Below, piece after piece: positions 54,601 through 63,300 of a stretch of DNA of 64,000 bases (position 1 is its first letter; every line of letters starts with the position of its first letter). The notes under the pieces were generated by a model, which saw only the letters and a list, made by a program, of their open reading frames with translations, made no database searches and was not told where the DNA came from. The stretch is from NCBI RefSeq assembly GCF_035917415.1, contig NZ_CP109073.1, positions 3,432,501-3,496,500 on the forward strand, in the 5' to 3' direction. This stretch comes from Streptomyces sp. NBC_01803. GTDB taxonomy: Bacteria; Actinomycetota; Actinomycetes; Streptomycetales; Streptomycetaceae. Made by a program: the position numbers and the translations under genes.

Positions 54601-56363
54601 ACACCGAGGAGGTGCAGTGCGGTGATCCGGCCGGCCTCGGTGGTCAGGGTCACGTGGTAGCCGCCGGAGTGGACGATGGCAGTCGGTGCGCCGTGCTCGT
54701 CGTGCTCGAACGTGATCCGGTGCCCGTTGCGGTCCGTGATCTCCGCCAGCCATGCCTCGCCGTCCCCGCCCGGCTCCGCGCCCGCCGGGCCGTCGAAGTG
54801 CCAACTGCGGCCCGACTCCGGGTCGGTGAGCAGGTAGTCGCCGCCGGGGGTGCGCTCCAGCGGCCACTGGGGCCCGGACGTGGGCAGCGTCGGCACACCG
54901 GGTGCCGGGTGGGGGTAGGCCAGTACCAGGCCGTCCTCGGAGAGGAACACCACGCCCTCAGCGTCCACTTCCAGCCGCGCATCGACCGTGCTCGTCCAGG
55001 ACGGGCCGAACCAGCGCCCCGCCCGGTAGCCGGACTCCACATGCCGGCGGAACAGCAGCGGCAGCGCCCCGGGCAGCGCGACATCCGTCTGCGGCAGGAA
55101 CATCCGGCCGGTGGCCAGGTTCACCGGGTCCGTCGGCCCGCGCGTCACCTGCTCTTCCGGCGTGGTGTGCGTGTCAGGGCCGTCCTGGCGGACCTGGGAG
55201 CGGCCGGACCCGGGCGGGTCCGGGGCGTGACGGGCGGCGTTGGCCCCGGTCCGCGCGGCGCCCAGGCCGCGGGTGCCGAGCAGTTCGGGCACCAGCCGGC
55301 CGGTTCCCTCGGCTGGATCCTGGGAGAAGGTGTCCCACATGGCCCCGGCCGTGCCGATGGGGTCGTTGGACATCCGCACCAGGCCGGCGGCGGTGCTGTT
55401 GAGGCTGGTGAGGTACTCGGCGGGGTGTGTGAGGTTGTACGGGTCCAGTGGGTTCACACCGCGCGCGAAGTTCACCAACCCGGCGGTGCCCCGCACCAGC
55501 CCGGCCGTGAAGTGCGAAGAGGCCAGCTGTACGCCGGTGTACGCGTCGCCCGCCTGCTCGCTGTAGGACGGCTTCGGCGGGGCCATGTCCCGCGCCGCCT
55601 CCACCGCCGCCTTCGCCTCGTCATGCGCCGCGTTCCGCTGCCGCCGCGCCTCGGCCAGGATGTCGGCGGCCTCCTCCACCATCGCCACACCCGGATCACG
55701 GAACTCGGTGGGGCACGGCGGCAGTACGACCGAGCCGCGCTCCTCCGCGGGGGTGGCGTTGTAGACCTCGACCGCCGCGTTGTATTCCTCCACCCGCGCG
55801 TTGTGTGCCGAACGCGCCTCCTCCGAGGTCCGCTTCGCCTCCCGGTACCTGTCGATGGCCTGCCGCGCCTGGCCCTGCGCCCACTCCACCGTGTCCGCGA
55901 AGCCGTTCAGCGCACGCGCCGCCCGCTCCGATGCCTCCGCCGCGCGGAACCACTTCTCCGGCTCGACCGACACCCGCTCCCGGAACGCGTCCGCCGTCTG
56001 CCCGCGCAACGCCTCCGCGTCCACGCCCGTCAGCCCATGGCCGACATCCGTGAACGCGCCCGCGAAGTCCGTCAGATGGGCGGCGGTGGAACGCAGCTTC
56101 CCCGCGCTGCCGTGGATCAACTTCGTCGGGTCCTCGGACTGGTCCAGCCGTAACTCATCGACATCCGCGCCGAGTCGGTTGGCCACCGAATCACTCGTGT
56201 CCCGGACGAAATCCGCCGCACCCTCCAGACCGACATCCTCCAGCCGGTCCGCCGTCCAGTCGCCGACCGCGTCGACACCCTCACCGACCAGCTCGACGCC
56301 CTCCTCAACGGCGTCCTCGACCACATCCGGAGTGACGTCACTGACGATGTCCCCGATACCCAT
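51675..56363 (-). CDS. Rhs polymorphic toxin with T7SS-type N-terminus
   Basis: A 1,562-residue toxin-delivery protein. Residues 1 to about 260 (MGIGDIVSDVTPDVVEDAVE, then a WXG100-like helical bundle) match the putative type VII-secreted N-terminal domain of actinobacteria; there is no signal peptide. A DUF6531 domain begins near residue 408 (GPTDPVNLATGRMF) and about 30 RHS/YD repeats run from 560 to 1400, ending with RFPGQYYDPETGLHYN and the core-terminal DPLGLAP near 1440. The last 118 residues are a variable toxin domain. GGGAGGAAGAG precedes ATG 56363. It forms an operon with the immunity gene. Confidence 0.92.
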   Translation of the reverse strand: MGIGDIVSDVTPDVVEDAVEEGVELVGEGVDAVGDWTADRLEDVGLEGAADFVRDTSDSVANRLGADVDELRLDQSEDPTKLIHGSAGKLRSTAAHLTDFAGAFTDVGHGLTGVDAEALRGQTADAFRERVSVEPEKWFRAAEASERAARALNGFADTVEWAQGQARQAIDRYREAKRTSEEARSAHNARVEEYNAAVEVYNATPAEERGSVVLPPCPTEFRDPGVAMVEEAADILAEARRQRNAAHDEAKAAVEAARDMAPPKPSYSEQAGDAYTGVQLASSHFTAGLVRGTAGLVNFARGVNPLDPYNLTHPAEYLTSLNSTAAGLVRMSNDPIGTAGAMWDTFSQDPAEGTGRLVPELLGTRGLGAARTGANAARHAPDPPGSGRSQVRQDGPDTHTTPEEQVTRGPTDPVNLATGRMFLPQTDVALPGALPLLFRRHVESGYRAGRWFGPSWTSTVDARLEVDAEGVVFLSEDGLVLAYPHPAPGVPTLPTSGPQWPLERTPGGDYLLTDPESGRSWHFDGPAGAEPGGDGEAWLAEITDRNGHRITFEHDEHGAPTAIVHSGGYHVTLTTEAGRITALHLLGVEAPLVRYRYTDGNLTAVTKSSGATLTFEYDDDRRVTAWIDSNDRRYDYVYDALDRCVAEGGTEGHHAVRIRYGDPDPATGHRVTTVTTTPAGHTSRYVIDSACRVVAVTDPNGHTVRTGYDGEGRVTARTNPLGHTTHFRHDQAGRPVAIVLPDGTETTAVYNDLGLPAQITDPDGAVWEQEFDARGNRTAVTDPAGHTTHYTYDASGHLTSVTDPLGHTTRVRCDAAGLPLEITDPTGAVTTYQRDPFGRPVTLTDPPPDSVRGNPQGATTRLEWTVEGHLARRVDACGAEETWAYDGEGNCVRHTDALGQVTRYEYGPFDVLTARTDPDGARYAFTHDTQLRLTRVTNPQGLTWEYTYDPAGHLTAETDFDGRTLTYTYDPTGRPHSRTNPLGQTIAFERDPAGRITRKDAAGQITTYTYDPAGRLTSAAGPDAEIVYQRDRLGRVKTEMVNGHVLTHTYNAAGRRTRRTTPAGAVSTFTYDQAGRSTALNASGHTLAFDRDAAGRETARHISDTLQLTRTFDPAGRLTTQTLTTPGGPLHHHTYTYRADGHLTGIDDRTFDLDPMGRVTGVHAQGWSETYAYDTAGNQTHATWPTGHPGTAATGPRTYTGTRLLRAGRMRYAYDAAGRVVLRQKTRLSKKPDTWRYEWDAEDRLTAVTTPDGTHWRYHYDPLSRRTAKQRLAADCETVVEQVDFTWDATTLIEQTTTTPALPHPVTLTWDHDGPHPIAQTERITAADTPQTEIDRRFFAIITDLIGTPTHLIDQNGTTAWHTQTTLWGTTTWNTNATAYTPLRFPGQYYDPETGLHYNHHRHYDPQTARYTTPDPLGLTPAPNPTTYVHNPHTWTDPLGLAPECTPGDVRRSGSELVPHSRTFAHRQLNNLHVPELITPEGRTLSAHAAERVAGSGPGRPPTTLDVVDYILDNGTKVKYDPVRETIQVRAPELPGKPFVVISGSDPNHVVTVMIPKTVHLP

Positions 56364-56855
56364 GGCCTGCTCTTCCTCCCCCTGGCGCGCGTAGCTCCCA
56401 CTCCCGGGCCGGTAGTGCGCCGAGCGTGCGCGCGGACCGCACGGGTGCCGCCTCGTGCGTGAAAGCGCGCACTCGGCGGCTCCCATGGGGCCCTGCCGAC
56501 GCAATCCGCCGTCCGCCGGAACTCCTCGACCATCGGGGCCGGATCGACCGTTCCGGCCCGTACCGCCGCTGTGTGACCCCGACTCCGTATCCCCGGTATG
56601 GTCCACCGCCCCGTTCGCCCGTGGCAACGCGTCGCGTCCCGGTGCGGGCGGATCCGGCCACGGCCTTGGCGCGGCCGAGGAGAGCCGGGGGATGTTCAGG
56701 CCGGTCGGCGACGACGGGCGGGCATCCGGGCTGGGTGGGGCGCCCGGTTTTCGGCTCGGGGGACGACGGCTGCCGCGCGCGCCATTCGCGCCCGGCGCAG
56801 GGTGAGTTGGTCGTCGTATCAAGCAAGAAGGGGCATCCTGCGCGGCCGAGTTCCA
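56364..56855. other. Spacer upstream of rhs
   Basis: About 490 bases between the rhs start and a regulator remnant. It should carry the rhs promoter; I see no recognisable gene, repeat or operator. Long frames here lack coding signs. Confidence 0.4.
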
Positions 56856-57120
56856 TCAGACGGTGAGTGCTCCGGTGCGGGTGGTGAACTCGCGGATGTC
56901 TGGGAGGTGCTGCGGGGAGTGCGGCGGGGCGGTGGTCAGTATGTGCGGGGAGGGATGGCGTACCTCTTCGGGTGCGGTGCGCTCCAGGGCGCGGAGTGCG
57001 GCGAGGGCGCGGTGAGGGTCGCCGCGCTTGTTCCCCATGCGGGCGGTGTCGGTGAGGTAACGGGCGCGGCGCTCGACGGTCGGCAGGCGGTCGGGGATGA
57101 CGCGGGCGGCCCAGCCTGAG
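56856..57120 (-). pseudogene. C-terminal remnant of an XRE-type regulator
   Basis: The minus strand reads PDRLPTVERRARYLTDTARM, RGDPHRALAALRALERTAPE and FTTRTGAL, the characteristic C-terminal segment of Streptomyces helix-turn-helix regulators with an XRE N-terminus. The DNA-binding half is missing beyond about 57120. Normal codon use suggests recent truncation. Confidence 0.65.
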
Positions 57121-57417
57121 GGGCCTCGCTGCTCTCGGACAGAGATATGACCGATTAATTTGTGCGGCGCGTCGCATTCCTTCGAACTCGGCGGGTGGAC
57201 CTCCCGAGGGGGCCGGTTGCTGATCCGGGAGGGGGGAGGGTTCGTCCGAGGGCGCTGGTCGGCGCGATGTACGGGGGGTGAGAAGGGCGCAGGCTAGCAC
57301 AGGTGGCGTGGGCTGGTGAGTGGCTTACCCGCACTGGTCCAGGTGCGGCAGACTGGTGCGGGTCCGACTGTGGTCGGCCGAACGTGTGCCAGCCGAAGCA
57401 AGGGAAGCGCCAGATCC

Positions 57418-58941
57418 GTGAGTGACGAGCCCGACGCCCCGCAGGCGGTCGTCGAGGGCGCGTTCGGCATCGACGCGTTCTCCCTCGACGACCGCCTGCG
57501 GCTGTTCCACTTCGCTGCCGCTGAGAAGCGCCACGAGTACCTGTGGCTGCTGCGCGCCTTCGACCGCGGGCGCGCCAACTACCAGGTGCTGCTGCACGCT
57601 TCGGACGCGGTGGGACTGCTTGAGCGGCTCACCGCCGACCATCCTGCCGCGGGCGCCGTGGGCGACGTTCAGCCGCTGCTCGACGCGCTCGCGGACTGGC
57701 GGATTCTGGACCGGTCGTACGACGGGACGCGCGCCGCGAACCTCGCCGAATATCGCAACCGCCACTACGTGTACCAGTTCACCCAGGCCGGATACCGGGC
57801 GTACCGGGCCGTGGAGGACGTACTCGGCGCGCGCCTTGAGGATGCCCAGCTCTCCCGCCTCGTCTTCCCCGACATCCTCGGCGACCTGCGCGCGCTGGCC
57901 GAGGCCAACACCGCGGGCGATGCCGAGGAGGTGTACCGCAAGCTCGGCCGTCTCGACTCCGTGCTGAACGAGATGGCGCAGCGCGCCGCCCGCTTCTACC
58001 TCATGCTGGGAGACCTGGCGCGCACCAACGACACCCGGCCCGAGGTGTTCCTCGCCCACAAGGACACGCTGCTGGCGCACATGCGGGAGTTCACCGCCGA
58101 ACTCGGCCGCTACGCTCCACTGCTCGCCGAGGCCGTCGAGAAGGCCGCGGCAAGCGGTGTGGAACGCATGATCGAGTACGCGGCCGAGGCCGACGAGCGG
58201 CTCTTCCGCAGTCCCGCCGACCGGCTGGCAGACTGGCGCCACCGGTGGGACGGCATTGTCCACTGGTTCGCGGAGCGCGAGCACGGCGAGGCTGAGCGGC
58301 TGCAGGACGCCACCGTCACCGCGATCCGCTCCGTCCTCGCTCTGCTGCGCCGCGTCACCGAGGCGCGCCGTGGCGGGGTGAGCCGGGAGAGCCAACTGCG
58401 CCATCTCGCCCAGTGGTTCACCTCCTGTGAGAGTGACGAGGACGCCCACGCCCTTTTCCAGGCAGTCTTCGGGCTGGGCGCGCCCCGCCATATCGCCGTC
58501 CCGTACGCCGATCCCGAACAGATCCCGGCACGTACGTCCTGGTGGGACGCAGAACCGGTCGAGCTGGCCCGCACCCTGGTCCAGTCCGGCCGGACCCCCG
58601 CCCTGCACGGCCCCGGCCGCATTGAGCGCAACGACGCCCAGCGGGCCCGGCTCCGTGCCGAGCAGCTGAAGGAGCAGGCCGAGCGCCGGAGCGCCGCGAA
58701 CGCGCTCGTATCGGACGGCGTCTACGGCCGGAGGCTCGACGAGCCCGAAACGCGGGCATTGCTCGCCCTGTTGGACGTGGCGCTCGCCGCCCGTGTGCCC
58801 GCCAGCCGCTCCGTCACCGCCGCCTCCGGATCCGCCCACGGGGTACGTCTCACCCTCACCCCCGCCGAGGGCTCCACCACCGTCGACACCGTGCGCGGTC
58901 GCCTCCACCTCGACGGACTGCGCCTGGAGGTCACCGCGTGA
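57418..58941 (+). CDS. jetA: Wadjet JetA (TIGR02677/DUF2397)
   Basis: A 507-residue mostly helical protein of the TIGR02677 family, the kleisin-like subunit JetA of Wadjet, an SMC-type system that detects and cuts plasmids. Features include the N-terminal winged-helix part (LRLFHFAAAEKRHEYLWLLR) and the HYVYQFTQAGYRAYRAVE segment. GTG 57418 has AGGGAAG about 10 bases upstream. The stop overlaps jetB by 4 bases (GTGA). The jetA-jetB-jetC order is canonical. Confidence 0.9.
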   Translation: MSDEPDAPQAVVEGAFGIDAFSLDDRLRLFHFAAAEKRHEYLWLLRAFDRGRANYQVLLHASDAVGLLERLTADHPAAGAVGDVQPLLDALADWRILDRSYDGTRAANLAEYRNRHYVYQFTQAGYRAYRAVEDVLGARLEDAQLSRLVFPDILGDLRALAEANTAGDAEEVYRKLGRLDSVLNEMAQRAARFYLMLGDLARTNDTRPEVFLAHKDTLLAHMREFTAELGRYAPLLAEAVEKAAASGVERMIEYAAEADERLFRSPADRLADWRHRWDGIVHWFAEREHGEAERLQDATVTAIRSVLALLRRVTEARRGGVSRESQLRHLAQWFTSCESDEDAHALFQAVFGLGAPRHIAVPYADPEQIPARTSWWDAEPVELARTLVQSGRTPALHGPGRIERNDAQRARLRAEQLKEQAERRSAANALVSDGVYGRRLDEPETRALLALLDVALAARVPASRSVTAASGSAHGVRLTLTPAEGSTTVDTVRGRLHLDGLRLEVTA

Positions 58942-60362
58942 GCCGCGTTGCCGAGAGCGTCTCCCCGCTCGAACTCGCCGACTACCAGAAGGCGGTGCGG
59001 CTCGTGCTGCGGCATCCCCTGGTCACGCCCGGGTATCCGGACAAGGCGGCGCTGGCGACCGTGCGCCGCTGGGCCGAGCAACTGCGCACCGATCTGCTGG
59101 AGGTGCTCGGCTACCGGCTCGTCACCACCGCCGACACCGCCCGGCTGCAGCGCGCGCAGGACGGCCTGGACGCCACCCGCCCGGCCCTCACCCGCGTGGG
59201 CCGCCCCTTCGACCGCCGCCGCTATGCCTACCTTGTCCTCATCCTCGCCGCCCTGGGCCGCCACGGCGCGCAGGTGGCGCTGGGCGAGTTGGCCGACGCG
59301 GTCGCCGCCGACGCCGTACGCATCGACGGACTGGGGCTCGACACCGCACGCAAGGCCGACCGGGACGCCTTCGTCGACGCCGTCACCTGGCTCACCGAAC
59401 GCGGCGCGCTCACCCTCGCCGACGGCTCCGCCACCGCCTGGGCCGGCGATCCCGAGCGCGCCGAGGCCCTGTACGACATCGACCGCGAGATCCTCACCGC
59501 CGTCCACCACCCGACCCGAGTCCTGCAGCACCTGACCTCCGTCACCGCGCTCCTCGACTCCTCCGGCGCGCTGGGCTTGTCCGCCGGCCGCACCGCCCAG
59601 CGCCGCGACCAGGCTCGTCGCGCCCGCCGCCTGGTGCTGGAGAACCCGGTCGCGTACTACGCCGACGCGGACCCCGGACTCCTCGGCCAGCTGCGTGCCC
59701 CCGCCCTCGCCGAGGACCTTGAGCGCCTGACCGGGCTCGGGGTGGAGCGGCGAGCCGAGGGCGTCGCGCTCGTCGACACGTCCGGCAGGCTGTCCGACAT
59801 CCGCTTCCCCGGCGGCGGCACGGTCGCGCAGGCGGCGCTGCTGTTGGCCGCTCGCATCAGCGCCGCCGCGCAGCGCACAGGGCGGCATGTCCTCGAACTG
59901 CTGCCCGCACCTACCGCCGCCGAATACCTCGCGGCCCGCGCCCGGCGGATCGACGCCGCTCTTCCGGTGCGCTCGGTGATCGCTGAATTCGCCGAATTCG
60001 CCGAGCGGGACGAGGAGTCGGAGTCCGGGACGTATGACGAGGCGGGGGAAGAGCGGGAGGAGATCCGGTATCCCTTCGTCACCGACTCCTGGCTGCGTGG
60101 CAGGCTCAAGGAGATCACCGGCGAGTACGGTGCGGGCTTCTCCGCCGATCTGCGCGGCGACCCCGACCGGCTGCTCGACCAGGCTCTGGACCTGCTGGCC
60201 GCCATGTCACTGATCGCCCGTGTCGACGGAGGAGCCCTCGCACTCCCGCTGCTCGCCCGCTACCGCGGGGTCACCGCTCGGGTGAAGACTCGTGCGGCAG
60301 TCCAACTGCCGGTCCAGACCGCCCTGTTCGCCGACGACACCGCCAAGGACCTGACGCCGTGA
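58938..60362 (+). CDS. jetB: Wadjet JetB (TIGR02678/DUF2398)
   Basis: A 474-residue protein of the TIGR02678 family, the KITE-like winged-helix subunit JetB. The RRRYAYLVLILAALGRHGAQ segment and the tandem winged-helix layout fit. An acidic stretch (ERDEESESGTYDEAGEEREE, near residue 350) precedes the C-terminal winged helix. Both ends overlap neighbours by 4 bases, so jetABC are co-translated. Confidence 0.9.
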   Translation: MSRVAESVSPLELADYQKAVRLVLRHPLVTPGYPDKAALATVRRWAEQLRTDLLEVLGYRLVTTADTARLQRAQDGLDATRPALTRVGRPFDRRRYAYLVLILAALGRHGAQVALGELADAVAADAVRIDGLGLDTARKADRDAFVDAVTWLTERGALTLADGSATAWAGDPERAEALYDIDREILTAVHHPTRVLQHLTSVTALLDSSGALGLSAGRTAQRRDQARRARRLVLENPVAYYADADPGLLGQLRAPALAEDLERLTGLGVERRAEGVALVDTSGRLSDIRFPGGGTVAQAALLLAARISAAAQRTGRHVLELLPAPTAAEYLAARARRIDAALPVRSVIAEFAEFAERDEESESGTYDEAGEEREEIRYPFVTDSWLRGRLKEITGEYGAGFSADLRGDPDRLLDQALDLLAAMSLIARVDGGALALPLLARYRGVTARVKTRAAVQLPVQTALFADDTAKDLTP

Positions 60363-63300
60363 GCACCCCCGCTCCCACCCCGGCCGCCCGCTATGTCCCC
60401 ACCCGCGCCGGGATCATCAACCTCTGGGATTACCGGGACGAGGAATTCTCCTTCGCCAACGGCTGGCTGGTGCTGCGCGGACCCAACGGATCGGGCAAGA
60501 CCAAGGCCCTCGAAGTCCTCTTCCCGTTCGTCCTCGACGGCCGCATCGACCCCAAGCGGCTCAACCCGTTCGCCGCCGAAGACCGCACGATGAAGTCCAA
60601 CCTGCTCTTCCGCGGCCAGGACAGCGCCCTCGGCTACGTCTGGATCGAGTTCACCCACCGGGACACCGGCGAGGCCGTCACCTGTGGCATCGGACTGCAC
60701 GCCCAGCGGCACCGCGACACACCGGCTCGTTGGCACTTCGTCGCCGAAGGCCGCGTCGGCGAGGACTTCTCCCTCCTGACGAACGACGACCGGCCGATGA
60801 CGAAGAAGCAGCTCGCCGCCGAGCTCGGACGCGAGCTGATCGCCCCCACGGCCGACTACCGCGCCGCCGTCGACCAACGCCTGTTCGGCCTCGGCAGGGA
60901 GCGGTACGAGCAGTTGCTCACCCTGATCCTCACGTTGCGCCGCCCGCAGCTCGCCAAGAACCTCGACCCGGCCAAGCTCTCCGACACCCTGACCGCGGGC
61001 CTGCGCCCGCTCGACGACGACCTGATCGCCGAGGCGGCCCGCTCCTTCGACGACATGGAGTCCGTGCAGCGCACCCTGGAGGGGCTGGCCGCCGCCGACG
61101 ACGCCACCCGTGCCTTCCTCGCGAGCTACTCCACCTATCTGCGTGTCCACGCCCGCACAGCCGCGGACAAGCTCACTGCCCGCCGCGGTGAAACCGCTGA
61201 GCGCGCGACCGCACTGCGTACCGCCACCGCGAACCTGGAGACGGCCCGCGAACAGCAGGCAGCCGCCGAGACGCGCGCCGAGAAAGCCGACGCCGCGCTG
61301 GCCGCCCAGCGCGCCGGCCTCGACCAGCTGCGCTCGTCCGCCGCCTACCAGGCCGTCGAGCAACTGGCCGACCTGGAACGCCTGGTGCGCACCTGCGAGC
61401 ACATCGCCCGGCAGGCGACTGCCGAACGTGAACGCCGCACCGCCGCCACCGGCCGCGCCCGCGCCGAGGCCGAACGCGCCACTCAACTCGCCGCCGAACT
61501 CGACGCCGCGGTCTCCCGCGACGCCGCCACCGTCGCCGACCACGCCCATACCGCCGGCATCCCCTGGACCCCGGCCGACGCCGAGCCCGCCCGCCTTGCC
61601 GAGCGCTCCGCCGCGTTCGCCGCCGCCCGCCACGAGGGCGTCCGGGCGGTGCGCGCCGCCCAGCAGGCGGCACGCGGTGCCGAGCAGACTCGCGACCTCG
61701 CCCGGGTCTCCCTCGACCGCGCCCAGGAAGCCGTCGCCGCGGCCGAAACCGCCGAAACGGCTGCCGAGTCGGCCCTCGAATCCGCCCGCGAACAGGCCCG
61801 TTGGGCGCTCGGCCAGTGGACACGGGCACACGGCGCGCTCCTCCCCCGAGCGAAGCGAGATGGGGGTCCCCCCGGCCGGAGGCTGGGGGAGAAGCGAGAT
61901 GGGGGTCCCCCCGGCCGGAGGCTGGGGGAGAAGCGAGATGGGGGTCCCCCCGGCCGGAGGCTGGGGGAGAAGCGAGATGGGGGTCCCCCCGACCGAAGGC
62001 TGGAGGAGGGTGCCGACCGACTCGCCGAAGCACTGGGCCTTACCGGCGAGGCCGAGGCGGTCACCCTCGGCGACGTCTTCGCCGAACTCACCGCCCCCGC
62101 CGTGCAGGATCTGCGCGACACGCTCGCCTCCTCGCGCGCTCAGCGCGCCGACGTCGAGCGCCGCCGTGCCGAGACCGAAGCCGAACGCGACCGGATCGCC
62201 GCCGAACACGACGACGCCCCGCCCCCGGCCCGTGGCCGCACCGCCGAGCGGCGGGAGCTGGGGGTCTCCCCGGCCGAAGTTCCCCAGCTACCTCCCCCAG
62301 CCACCTCTGGGGGTGCCCCCAGAGGTGCCCCCAGGGGGAGGGCATCCGGCGGCGGCATGCCGCTGTGGCAACTCGTCGATTTCGCCAGTGGGCTGACCGA
62401 TCATCAACAAGCTAGCGTCGAAGCAGCCTTGGAGGCATCGGGCCTCCTCGACGCCCTCCTCACCGCCGAGGACACCCCCGTGACCGCCGGGTATAGCGAC
62501 GGCTACCTCCGCGCCGGTGCCCCGGTCAGCGGACCGAGCCTGGCCGACCTCTTGCGGCCCGAGGACGGCACCGCGATCCCGGCCGTGCGTATCACCGCCG
62601 TGCTGCGCTCCGTCACCATCACTGGCGACCTCGACACCGGGACCCCGCAGATCAGCCCCGACGGCCGATACGCCGCCGGCGTCCTGGTCGGCGCCCACAC
62701 CAAAGAACACGCCGAGTACGTAGGCGCCACCGCCCGCCATCGCCGCCGCGCCGCCCGGATCGCCGCCTGCGAGCAGCTGCTGACCGAACTCGCCGCCCAA
62801 ATCGATGAGTTGGCGCGCGCCGAGGCCCGTGCGGACGCCGCCCTTGAGGCGTACGCCGCCGCCCGCGCCGCCCTGCCCCGCACCACCGGCATCACGCAGG
62901 CGCTGCGTGAAGTCGACAAGGCCGCGGCGAGGCTGCGCGCCACCCGCGACGCCGCCGACGCCGCCCAGACGTCCTACGACGAGACCGTGGCCGCCTGCTC
63001 GGTCGCTGAGCGCGCCCTGCGTCGCACCGCGGCCGAGCACGCCATCGAGATCGAGCGCGTCGACGCTGTCGAGACCGCTACCCGCGCCTTCGAGACCGCG
63101 GTACGCGAACTCACCGCCCGCCGCCGCGAACACGCCCACCAGCTTCAGGCCACGCAGGCGGCGGCCGACCGGCTCACCGTCGCGGCCGAAGACGAGGAAG
63201 CGGCCTTGAGCGCCGAGCGCGCCGCGCGCCGTCGGCACACCGAGGAGGCCGCGGGGTTCGAAGCCCTCCAGGAGGCCGTCGGGGCCGAGACGCAGGAGGT

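Noticed and set aside
61853..62008. CRISPR array
   Set aside because: The 39-base units are directly joined with no spacers and are read in frame within jetC; no cas genes are present.
60260..62209. 649-codon minus-strand frame opposite jetB/jetC
   Set aside because: Gly-rich shadow of jetC; the plus frame carries Walker A and is continuous through the window end.
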